64,000 nt of DNA from an uncultured Alphaproteobacteria bacterium (GTDB lineage Bacteria; Pseudomonadota; Alphaproteobacteria; UBA6615): contig CALSNJ010000001.1 in NCBI GenBank assembly GCA_943787745.1, positions 62,001-126,000 of the forward strand, written 5' to 3'. The translations under genes were made by a program, and so were the position numbers. How positions within the stretch are numbered: position 1 is the first letter of the stretch; each line of letters begins with the position of its first letter. Below are positions 1 through 8,020 of this stretch, piece after piece. A model generated the notes under the pieces. That model was not told where the DNA came from. It was given only the letters and a program-made list of their open reading frames with translations, and did no database searches.

Positions 1-702
1 GGAGGGAGGCTGGAAATGATCTCGGGCCCACCAGCGGGCGGGGTACCGGTCTCGAGCAGGACACCGGCGGAAACCAGCGGACCGATTTCCGGGGGCAGGA
101 CAGCGTTGGCGTTCCGGGGTGTTTCGTAGCCGAAAATCTCGGCCCGACGGATGTCGCGGCGTTCCGCGATCTCTCGCAGGAACCGGTCTGCTGAAAGAAC
201 CACAAAGTACATCGGCGGGTCGCTGGCGATATAAGCGCGTTCGATATCTGCCAGGTGGTCGGACATGGCAGCGAGTTTGATGTCGAACAGGACATGGCGG
301 CGAGACCAGGAAATCATGCGATCGAGCAGGGCGTCAAAGCGCGGTTCGTGCTGCATGACCCCGGTCGCGTTGACCAGGTCGGCTGTGTTTTCAGGTTCAA
401 ATGTCAGCGCGTTCACGCAATGAAAATCATGTGCGGGATAAAGCGCCCGGGCGCGCGCCACGCTGGCCTCGCTGAGATCGAGACCGGTGTAGCGCGGCGT
501 GGCGCCCAAAGTGGCGAGCAATTCTACAAAACGCCCGCTGGCACAGCCGATATCGATGACGCTTCTGAATTGCGGGTGCGATCGGTTTGAGCAAGCGGGT
601 TTCGCTGTCGAAGAAATCCGCCGCGCCTTTCCCGGCGAAGCGGTCGACGATGTCATCCTGGTTCCAGCGCCGATAGTGCGGGTCGAGGTCCGGGCCGGTC
701 AT
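1..702 (-). pseudogene. Class I SAM-dependent methyltransferase, frameshifted, 3' end beyond window
   Basis: A Rossmann-fold methyltransferase read right to left. The N-terminus (from base 702) is in one frame. From about base 575 the conserved protein continues in another frame with motif I IDIGCASGR, then TGLDLSE and a MQHEPRFDALLDRM helix, and runs off the left edge. One single-base indel near 560-580 separates the parts. The start is supported by an ATGA overlap with the stop of the deacetylase gene upstream. The substrate is unknown; a sugar O- or N-methylation is inferred from context. With the frameshift corrected it would be an ordinary, intact gene, so error or recent damage are both possible. 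Confidence 0.7.
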
Positions 703-1661
703 GAGGTCACCGGAATGTCGTTGGTGTCGATCCGCGGCAGCGCCAGCGGCGTGTCGCGCGTAAGATCGGCGATCGCGCGGCTCCAGCGTGAACGCGGCGG
801 TGCAACCAGCCTGTTGCGCGGCCGCAGATGTGGCGGCGTCATCGAAGGCCCCATAGGGGTAGCAAAAGCTCCAGCCATCTCCGGTCGGGAGCCCAAGGGA
901 CTCCAGAAACTCCCGGGACCCCTGGAACTCGCGGTCGCGCGCAGTCCGGGTTCGAGTTCGTTCATGCGATTGTGGCGTTCACCATGGCCCTCCGAGCGCC
1001 ATGCCGCCGGCATGCATGTCTCGCAATTCCTCGACATTGGCATAGAGCTGTTTGGCGAAATCCTGCTCGTCCGATGACACATGGCGGGCGAACAATTCGC
1101 TCGCAGATTCGGGCGCGCAGCGTTGCGGCGGCAGGCGTGTCTGCAGGGCGCGTTTGACGAACATGGCTTCGGGCGGATTGTGCAATCCGGCGACAGCCAG
1201 CTCGCGATAGAGGGTTTGGGAATCGGGCAGGTCGTGATCTGCGCGGGCGTCGTCGATCGCGGTGCGGGTCTCGTTGGATATTGTCTCCAGCCCCGCCGCG
1301 GCGATCGCAAACTGGATCTTGTTTACATCAAGGACCTCGTGGTCCCGGGCGGCCCGGGCGACGGGGAAGAAGACCCCCTGCCAGCCCCGCTCCGCAAGTC
1401 GTGGAAACACGATTTCGAAATGGTCACGATACCCATCGTCGAATGTCAGCAGGCAGGCATTGGCCGGAAGGGCGCGTATTGCCGTCCTGGGTGGCCGCGA
1501 TAACGGCGTCCAGCGTGACGGGTGTGAAGTTGCAGGCGATGTGTTCGAGCTGGTGGTCAAACTCGGTCACACTGCGCGCGTGCAGGTCGGCCGGCGCCTC
1601 GTCGCGCACATAGTGCCATGTGATGATCGTGACGCGGCGATCGTGCGTGCGTATCGCTCAT
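699..1661 (-). pseudogene. Polysaccharide deacetylase (NodB-like), multiply frameshifted
   Basis: Conserved pieces of a NodB/CE4-type deacetylase lie in order but in changing frames: VTIITWHYVRD near the start, CLLTFDDGYRDHFE (the metal-binding DD motif), GGMALGGHGERHNRM, WSFCYPYGAFDD, and a C-terminus LALPRIDTND. I place frame changes near 1640, 1495, 985, 925 and 775. The one near 1640 coincides with a GCAC repeat that looks like a 4-nt duplication. The start (1661) overlaps the sulfotransferase stop as ATGA and the stop overlaps the next start as ATGA. Such enzymes remove N-acetyl groups from glycans. Five frameshifts without amino-acid decay suggest sequence error or very recent loss. Confidence 0.7.
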
Positions 1662-2493
1662 GTGTCTCCCCAGCGCGCACCCAGACGCGCATAGAAAGGG
1701 TCAAGCTCAGTGCGAACCGTTGCGGCTTCCTCGGGGGTGATCAGGTCACGCCACTGGTGGATGGATGATTCGAAGATTGGTTTCTCAAGTGAGATCGATG
1801 TCTTGCTGTCCCGCCCGGTGACCTGCCTGACCGTGTCGCGTTCACGGGATGTGGCGGCGGTGTCGATTTCTGCGCAATTTGCGTCCCAGTCGAGTTCGCA
1901 GAATGCCAGCACGCGCCGCATGGCACCTTCGGTGTTGCTGACCAGATCGGTATAGTCGACTTCCATATAATTCTCGCTCGATGTTCCGAGTACAGCGGCT
2001 CGATCGCGTCATAGGCGTTTCGCGCGCTGTCGAGAAAATCATTGAGGCTGTCACCACGACGGGCTTTCCAGCTGGCAAAGCAATCCCGGTACTCCCGGGT
2101 TACATGGATCAGCTTGGCGTCTGGCCAAAGTTCCTGGATCAGTGGCCATTGACGGATATTGGCGGGTGTTTTTTCGGCCCATCGCGGCTTTCCGGACTTC
2201 GTGGCCGCCTCGCACAGGACGATATCAATGAACTCACGTGCCGGATTGGCGTTCTTGGTGGCGCAGTGCCGGGCATAGGCGTCCGCGTCGATCTCAAAGA
2301 AATCCCGCAAGAATCCCATGCGCCGGGAATCCGGCTGGTGCCAGTTGGTCCGGATGTCGTCGTCGAACCAATGGGTTTCAAACCCGGCATATAATTCGTG
2401 GTGCTGTCCCAAAAGAACGCGCAACAACGACGTCCCGGATTTCATCAGTCCGCCGATAAAGATCGGCCGGTCTGCCTTGTTGACGTTGCTCAC
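1658..2493 (-). pseudogene. PAPS-dependent sulfotransferase family protein, one frameshift
   Basis: The N-terminal part carries the sulfotransferase 5'-phosphosulfate loop FIGGLMKSGTSLLR (residues about 12-25) and the 3'-phosphate-binding segment HVTREYRDCFASW. The protein continues after a single frame change near base 1970 as YMEVDYTDLVSNTEGAM and ends at 1658. The start overlaps the stop of the preceding gene as ATGA. Family knowledge: these enzymes transfer sulfate from PAPS to glycan hydroxyls or amines. PAPS could come from the cysDNC genes at 48.7-51.4 kb in the same island. Total coding length (about 277 codons) is normal once the indel is repaired. Confidence 0.75.
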
Positions 2494-3881
2494 GCGGTGC
2501 CCTTTTCGCTCAGGCGCAGGGCCAGGTCGCGCAGCTTTTCGGCATAAGTTGGTCCTTCGAGCGAGGAGAAGTTATTGGCATAGTTGCGGATGCGCGCGCG
2601 CCATACGGGGTCCGCGGCCTGTATCAAAAGCTGGTTCACCGCGCGGGGCAGGTCCTCGTCGCTTTCGCATTTTTCGACGCCGGGACAATCCCATAGCCCT
2701 TGGAAATGTGCGAGCCGTGCGCTGATCGCGGCAGAGTGCCCGTATTTCGATTCCATGTCCGGGGTGGGCATGAATGAGATGGTTGGTTTGCCGTTGAGTG
2801 TGGTTTCCAGCTGGATGGTGGAAAGGCTGGAAACCGTTCCGGCGACCATGTGAAGAAGCTGGCGGGTGATGTCGTAATCGGCCATGTCAAAGGTGTCATC
2901 ACCGGTGGCCGCGATGCGGCGGTAGTACGCCTCCATATGCGGGTCCATGGTGATGTGGCGGAACCCCGCTTCAAAGAAATCCCGTTCCCCTTCGATCAGG
3001 CCGCCGCGCCATGGATGCGGCCGGTAAAGGATGTGGCAAGGCTCGATGTCACCAGCCTCGATCGCATCTTCCAGAAGCTGAAGATGTCGGGTCTCGTTGA
3101 TCGATTTGCTGACACCGCCATAGAGAACGATGGGCAATCCCTCGGGCACGCCGAATCTCGCGCGCAACGCGGCGTCGGTTTCCGTGACGGGCTTGCGGTA
3201 AAGATCGAACTGGGCCGCGCCGATGATTTCCACACGCTCGGGTGGCAGCCCCATATATTCGATGGCGTGGTCGCGGGTCTGGTCCCCCCAGACGGCCAGG
3301 CAGGTGGGCATGCCCGTTGCGGCAGCCTTCTGGCTGGGGTTGTCCCAGGAGTTCATCAGGATCAGGAACGGGAGGTCGAGCTGTTCTGAGGCGAGCAGCA
3401 ATTCGTTGATGTAATAGCCGTTGAGCTGGGTCGGCTGGATCAGAATGTCGGGTTGTTCCTCTTTGATGAGGTCGATAAGCGGCTTGTAGAGCCCGAGTTC
3501 TTTCAGGAATTTTCGACGTACCCAGGAATAGATCGGCTCCCGCGAAAGCAGATCGTAATACTGGGTTCGCTTCCAGCCATTGATATCCGTCATCCGTTCG
3601 CGCCGCCCGGCATAGTTGGGCGTGCCCCGCTGCAGGTGCAACACGGATATCGCATAGAGCTTGTACCAACTGCCCATGCGGATGCGCGGAATATGGGTTC
3701 GCAAGACCCGGCCCAGACCAAGACTGTCGATATCGAGAGTGAGCCACTTCTTCTCGGTCGAAATGTCGTCATTGAAGACATAGGTGACGTCGAACGCCTC
3801 TCCGAGCGCAGCGAAGGCATCGCTGTGCACGAAATGGCGCACGATCATGTCGTGGTCGATAAAGACGAGGGCCTTGGGCAT
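2490..3881 (-). CDS. Putative GT-B-like glycosyl/glycerophosphate transferase
   Basis: 463 residues, intact. The start reads MPKALVFIDHDMIVRHF. The C-terminal half has features of the CDP-glycerol transferase / UDP-GlcNAc 2-epimerase GT-B superfamily: a Rossmann restart GLPIVLYGGVSKS, then HILYRPHPWRGG, and a GTVSSLSTIQLE stretch resembling the nucleotide-binding loop with glycine/serine turns. I do not recognise the family. It lies between the SQD1-like gene and the sulfotransferase gene, so a glycosyltransferase acting on a sulfonated or later sulfated glycan is a reasonable inference. No signal peptide or membrane segment is evident, so it is probably cytoplasmic. Confidence 0.6.
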   Translation of the reverse strand: MPKALVFIDHDMIVRHFVHSDAFAALGEAFDVTYVFNDDISTEKKWLTLDIDSLGLGRVLRTHIPRIRMGSWYKLYAISVLHLQRGTPNYAGRRERMTDINGWKRTQYYDLLSREPIYSWVRRKFLKELGLYKPLIDLIKEEQPDILIQPTQLNGYYINELLLASEQLDLPFLILMNSWDNPSQKAAATGMPTCLAVWGDQTRDHAIEYMGLPPERVEIIGAAQFDLYRKPVTETDAALRARFGVPEGLPIVLYGGVSKSINETRHLQLLEDAIEAGDIEPCHILYRPHPWRGGLIEGERDFFEAGFRHITMDPHMEAYYRRIAATGDDTFDMADYDITRQLLHMVAGTVSSLSTIQLETTLNGKPTISFMPTPDMESKYGHSAAISARLAHFQGLWDCPGVEKCESDEDLPRAVNQLLIQAADPVWRARIRNYANNFSSLEGPTYAEKLRDLALRLSEKGTA

Positions 3882-3908
3882 TTCGGGTGTCCCGAAAACC
3901 GGTTCGGG

Positions 3909-5069
3909 CTATTTCTCGTTGCGCGCCCAGGCGATGGTCGGCGGCAGCAGATCTGCATTCACCCGGTCACAATTAGCCTGTACCTCGGCGAACATGCCGT
4001 CGAGGGCGGCATCATCAAGAAGATGTGGTTTCAGGCCCAGTTCGAGCAAACCTGTGTGCTTGGCATTGTAGTAATGGTCTTCCTGCTCGACGCGTGGGTT
4101 GGGCGTGTTCTCGATGCGAGCATCCACACCGGCACGCTTGGCGGTGGCCTGCACCATGTCAGCCAGCTGCTTGACCGAGAACTGCTCGGTGAACTGGTTG
4201 AAGATCCGGAAGTCACCGCGATCTGCCGGGGTGTCGGCGGCAAGCTCAACGCACTGGATGGTGTCCCGGATATTCAGGAAGCCACGGGTTTGACTGCCGT
4301 TACCGTAAACGGTCAGCGGCTCGTCAGTGGCAGCCTGGACCAGGAAGCGGTTCAGGACCGTGCCGAAGACATGGTCATAATGGAACGACGTGCGCAGTTC
4401 GGGCGCCATGTCCGTCTCGTCGGTGGAAATGCCATAGACCACACCCTGATTGAGGTCGGTCGCGCGCAAGCCCCAGATACGACAGGTGAACTCGATGTTG
4501 GCGCTGTCGTGCACCTTGCTCAGGTGATAGAAGCTGCCCGGCTTCTTTGGGTAGAGCATGCGGTCCTTACGGCCATTGTGCTCGACCTCGAGCCAGCCTT
4601 CTTCAATATCGATATTCGGCGTGCCGTATTCGCCCATGGTCCCCAGCTTGATCAGATGGGAATCTGGTGCCGCACTCTGCATCGCGAACAACACGTTCAG
4701 GTTCCCGATGACATTGTTGTGCTGGGAATAGACCGCGGTCTCGCGGCTTTGCATGGAATAGGGCGCGGAGGGCTGTTCGCCGTAATGGATGACGGCTTCA
4801 GGCTGGAAATCCTCAAACACCTTGTAGACAAAGCGGTGATTGAGGAGATCGCCGACCCGCAGCTCGATATCCTTGCCGCTGATCTCCCGCCAGGCTTTGA
4901 CCCGGGAGTGCAGGTTGGAGACCGGGAGCAAGGGGTCAATGCCCTCTTCCAGTTCCCAGCGGCGTTTGGCAAAATTGTCGACGACGAGAACCTCGTCGCC
5001 GCGTGCGGAAAAGTGCATGGCGGTGGGCCAGCCGAGATAGCCGTCTCCACCCAGGATCAATACGCGCAT
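3909..5069 (-). CDS. SQD1/Agl3-like UDP-sulfoquinovose synthase
   Basis: 386 residues, an extended short-chain dehydrogenase. The N-terminus has the NAD loop GGDGYLGWPTA, then VVDNFAKRRWE. The middle has HYGEQPSAPYSM, SQHNNVIGNLNVLFA, LGTMGEYGTPNIDIEEG, and the catalytic Y181/K185 in SFYHLSKVHDS. The distal part has DLNQGVVYG and FNQFTEQFSV. These blocks match plant SQD1 and archaeal Agl3, which convert UDP-glucose plus sulfite to UDP-sulfoquinovose. I chose the ATG at 5069 because an AAGGA ribosome-binding site lies 8 nt upstream. No SqdX-type lipid glycosyltransferase is in the window, so the sugar probably enters the surface glycan rather than a sulfolipid. Confidence 0.85.
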   Translation of the reverse strand: MRVLILGGDGYLGWPTAMHFSARGDEVLVVDNFAKRRWELEEGIDPLLPVSNLHSRVKAWREISGKDIELRVGDLLNHRFVYKVFEDFQPEAVIHYGEQPSAPYSMQSRETAVYSQHNNVIGNLNVLFAMQSAAPDSHLIKLGTMGEYGTPNIDIEEGWLEVEHNGRKDRMLYPKKPGSFYHLSKVHDSANIEFTCRIWGLRATDLNQGVVYGISTDETDMAPELRTSFHYDHVFGTVLNRFLVQAATDEPLTVYGNGSQTRGFLNIRDTIQCVELAADTPADRGDFRIFNQFTEQFSVKQLADMVQATAKRAGVDARIENTPNPRVEQEDHYYNAKHTGLLELGLKPHLLDDAALDGMFAEVQANCDRVNADLLPPTIAWARNEK

Positions 5070-5127
5070 GTTCGAGTTTCCTTGCTCACGTGTCGTTTGT
5101 GTTCGTTCGTATGTTTGCGCAGTCTGG

Positions 5128-5826
5128 CTAAATGCCATACCGCGCGGCGATGAGTTCGGCGAGCATCAGATCGATCTCGCTGTCGATATTGACTGATTCG
5201 TGGGCGTCCATTTCGACAAACCCCACAGGTGCAACGACAAGTTGTTGGTCGATGAACCAGTTGTCGCGCCCCACCACATAGGCCCCGCTCGAGACGCGGC
5301 AGATATGCTCCATATCCTGACGACGCGCGAAGATGTTCTGTGGGTCACGGATATACCGTTCGACGGTCCGATCCGCGAGCTTTTCCAGAATATTTTCCGG
5401 TTTGCGTTCCAGAGGGCAAACCGTGACCACCGAACCCACATCTCCCTCACGATACCGCGCAACGGCGGCCGCGATATGCTCCGGGCGACGGAAAGGAACC
5501 GTGGCTTCGAGAAATACGAGCGTCTCGATCTTTCGTCCGATGTGCTCTTCATAGGTTTCGATCGCATGGGCGATCACCGGCGCCATGGCCGTTTCATCCT
5601 CGGCCAGCTCTGCGGGTCGCAGGAACGGCACTTCGGCGCCCGCCCGCTTTGCCTCTTCGGCAATGGCGGCATCTTCGGTCGAGACGAGAATATGATCACA
5701 TACGCCAGACTGGCGGGCCGCATCCACGGCACGTGCAATCAGGGAGCGCCCACCAATTTCCTTCAGGTTTTTACCCGGAACCCCTTTGGAGCCGCCGCGG
5801 GCCGGTATGAGTGCGAGAATGCTCAT
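5128..5826 (-). CDS. CMP-nonulosonate cytidylyltransferase (NeuA/LegF-like)
   Basis: 232 residues. It starts with the CTP-binding signature LIPARGGSKGVPGKN, followed by VSTEDAAIA, FLEATVPFRRPEHI and the C-terminal HESVNIDSEIDL typical of CMP-sialic, legionaminic and pseudaminic acid synthetases. The ATG at 5826 sits 1 nt beyond the stop of the NeuC-like gene. With the neighbouring NeuC- and NeuB-like genes it forms a late nonulosonic-acid triad (epimerase, condensing enzyme, CMP activation). Legionaminic or sialic acid is the likely substrate, but sequence alone does not decide which. Confidence 0.85.
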   Translation of the reverse strand: MSILALIPARGGSKGVPGKNLKEIGGRSLIARAVDAARQSGVCDHILVSTEDAAIAEEAKRAGAEVPFLRPAELAEDETAMAPVIAHAIETYEEHIGRKIETLVFLEATVPFRRPEHIAAAVARYREGDVGSVVTVCPLERKPENILEKLADRTVERYIRDPQNIFARRQDMEHICRVSSGAYVVGRDNWFIDQQLVVAPVGFVEMDAHESVNIDSEIDLMLAELIAARYGI

Positions 5827-5827
5827 T

Positions 5828-6982
5828 TTAATAGACGATCGTCTTGTCGAGCGACGGCCAAACTTCTGCCAGTGCGGCGGCGATCTTCTGGCCGGAATTT
5901 CCATCTCCGTACAGCGTATCGCGCGGATATCGACCGTGATCGATTTGCTCGCGTGCGGCACTCAGTATCGATATGACGCCGTGGCCGACATCTTTCACAT
6001 TCCGTCCACGCGCCCGCCCGGTCTGGCGACTGCCAATGTTCACAACGGGGGTACCAAGAAAGGCCCCTTCGCGCAGGCCGCTTGATGTGTTTCCCACCAG
6101 CGCCGCTGCGTTGGCCAGTAATGTGGCGTAGTGCTCAATTGGTACACTGCCCAGTCGCGTCACCGGTGGCGCGTCAGGGTCGCTGATCAGGGCGTCGACG
6201 ATGGCTTCGGCATCATGCGCGCCGGCATCGAGATTGGGCAAAATCCAGACCGTGGGCAAACCGACCTGTCGCACGACCTCGGCGAGCTGCGCGTACTGTT
6301 CTTGGGCTGCCCCGTATTCGGTCACAACCGGATGAAAGGATACGGTCAGAAAGGGGGCGGTGAGGTCGATTTTGGCTCCGATCCCGTTCGCGCCCACAAA
6401 TGCTCCAGCCGGTTTCGTGTCGTCGAGATCGAGCGCGGCGATCAGGTCCAGACTGGGTGTCCCGACGGTGAGGATTGCGTCTTTGGGCTCACCCATTTTC
6501 TCGAGGCGCGCCGCTGCGTCCGGGTTCGCGGGAAAATGGAGATGTGCGAGTTTTGAAATTGCATGCCGGATGCGCTCGTCAATGGAGCCGGACACCTCTC
6601 CACCCTCAAGATGGGCAATCCTGACATTCATGCAAAGTGCGGCTTGCGCCAGTGCGAGGGCTTCATATCGATCCGCGACAATCACCACCCAATCCGGTTT
6701 CTGACGTGCGAGCACATCCTGCATCGCCAGCAGACAATTTCCGGAGGACCGGGTCATGCCGGACAGGTCCGTATCCGGGTCGAGATAGTCCAGCTGGTCA
6801 TCAACCTTGAAGCCGTCCTGTGCGAGAAGCTCACCGTGGTCGCCATAGGTCGCGTCCAGTAAGGGACCACCAAGGGCAACGCGCAATTCCACATCATCGC
6901 GTTCTGACAAAGCGCGCATGGTGGTCTTCATCTTCGCGTAATTGCCGCGGGTCGTAAGAGGTATGCAGATACGTTTCGTCAT
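5828..6982 (-). CDS. neuC: Hydrolysing UDP-GlcNAc 2-epimerase (NeuC/LegG-like)
   Basis: 384 residues with the GT-B/2-epimerase fold. The N-terminus CIPLTTRGNYAKMK matches NeuC/LegG, followed by VVIVADRYEALA, IAHLEGGEVSGSIDERIRHA and the C-terminal nucleotide site VGNTSSGLREGAFLGTPVVNIG. The enzyme removes UDP and epimerises C2 to give ManNAc or 2,4-diacetamido-trideoxymannose for the NeuB step. It lies 9 nt from the NeuB-like gene in the same operon. Because the island also encodes LegB, LegC and PtmE, the legionaminate version (LegG) is the more likely role. Confidence 0.88.
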   Translation of the reverse strand: MTKRICIPLTTRGNYAKMKTTMRALSERDDVELRVALGGPLLDATYGDHGELLAQDGFKVDDQLDYLDPDTDLSGMTRSSGNCLLAMQDVLARQKPDWVVIVADRYEALALAQAALCMNVRIAHLEGGEVSGSIDERIRHAISKLAHLHFPANPDAAARLEKMGEPKDAILTVGTPSLDLIAALDLDDTKPAGAFVGANGIGAKIDLTAPFLTVSFHPVVTEYGAAQEQYAQLAEVVRQVGLPTVWILPNLDAGAHDAEAIVDALISDPDAPPVTRLGSVPIEHYATLLANAAALVGNTSSGLREGAFLGTPVVNIGSRQTGRARGRNVKDVGHGVISILSAAREQIDHGRYPRDTLYGDGNSGQKIAAALAEVWPSLDKTIVY

Positions 6983-6991
6983 GACGTGGTG

Positions 6992-8020
6992 CTATTCGAG
7001 GCCTTCAGGCTGGAACGGGTCATCGGCATCGATCGCTGTTTTCAATGTCTTGCCGATCACGTCGCTGTACCGGTTGGCCAGGATCGCTTCTCCGGGTCGC
7101 TTGGCGATCACATCGTCGGCGCCGACAACATGTCCGGCGGGAAGGTCGCGTGTGGCCACGAGTGACTTGAGGGCCCATTCCATGCCCGGCAGCTCGCAGG
7201 GCGCGGGCTCCTTGCGGCCGTGGCCGATCATGGTTTCGGTGCGGCGGATATCTGCGACCAGATCGGCGAAATTCTCCGGACCGGCCGAGACCTTCCAGTC
7301 CTGTGCGTTGGGAACGTCACGCAGGATAGTGATGTGTTTCTCGACGATTTCCGCGCCGCGGGCGACAGCGGCCAGTACGGCAAGGCCGTCGGCAGTGTGG
7401 TCCGAGTATCCCACGGGGCCTTCAAAGAGTTCGGCCATCCGGTCCATCGCAGAAAGGTTCACGTCTTCGGGCGGTGTCGGATAGCTGGTCACGCAATGGA
7501 GCAGTGCGACCTCGTCACAGCCACCTGCGGTGCACGCGGTCAGCGCTTCATGAATATCGGTCTCGCCATACATGCCCGTGGAGACGATCATCGGTTTTCC
7601 GAGTTCGGCGAGTTTGGTCAGGAAGAGCGGGTTCGAACGCTCACCGGACCCAACCTTGATCGCGGGTACGTCCAGTTCGGTCAGCCATGACAGCCGGGTT
7701 TCATCATGGGCGGTGGACATGAACAGGATGCCCTTCTCGTCACACCGCGCCTTCACCTCATGGGCTTCGTCCAGCGTGAGGTTCCGGGGACGCAGCCGGT
7801 CCCGCCAATCGGGGGCACGTTTGGCGATCAGGGCGTCGACGTCGAAGAACTGGGTCTTGAAGACATCCGCACCGGATTCCGCTGCCAGATCGACCAACTC
7901 GCGGGCGAGGACCATGTCTCCGAAATGGCCGACCCCGGCCTCGGCGATGATCAGGCATGGGGCACCGCCCCCGATGGGACGGCCCGCGATTTCGAATTCA
8001 GGTGCGAAACGCGTTGTCAT
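6992..8020 (-). CDS. neuB: NeuB-family nonulosonate synthase (legionaminate/sialate type)
   Basis: 342 residues: a TIM-barrel NeuB domain (about 1-270) and a C-terminal SAF/antifreeze-like domain (about 285-342, with GHVVGADDV). Visible motifs are LIIAEAGVGHFGD, DVFKTQFFDVDAL, PAIKVGSGE, PMIVSTGMY, LLHCVTSYPTPPEDVNL, VGYSDHT and IVEKHITI. NeuB enzymes condense phosphoenolpyruvate with a six-carbon amino sugar. The PTPPEDVNL variant resembles legionaminate/sialate synthases more than PseI. The start overlaps the ABC-transporter stop as ATGA. Partners are the NeuC-like and NeuA-like genes downstream. Confidence 0.88.
   Translation of the reverse strand: MTTRFAPEFEIAGRPIGGGAPCLIIAEAGVGHFGDMVLARELVDLAAESGADVFKTQFFDVDALIAKRAPDWRDRLRPRNLTLDEAHEVKARCDEKGILFMSTAHDETRLSWLTELDVPAIKVGSGERSNPLFLTKLAELGKPMIVSTGMYGETDIHEALTACTAGGCDEVALLHCVTSYPTPPEDVNLSAMDRMAELFEGPVGYSDHTADGLAVLAAVARGAEIVEKHITILRDVPNAQDWKVSAGPENFADLVADIRRTETMIGHGRKEPAPCELPGMEWALKSLVATRDLPAGHVVGADDVIAKRPGEAILANRYSDVIGKTLKTAIDADDPFQPEGLE

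Noticed and set aside
411-425. GTTCA-N5-TGAAA, one mismatch from the operator
   Set aside because: Within the methyltransferase coding region with an imperfect arm and no promoter nearby.
3453-5153. 566-codon plus-strand open frame
   Set aside because: Exactly antisense to the SQD1-like gene and its neighbour; no family motif; a GC-rich third-position shadow.
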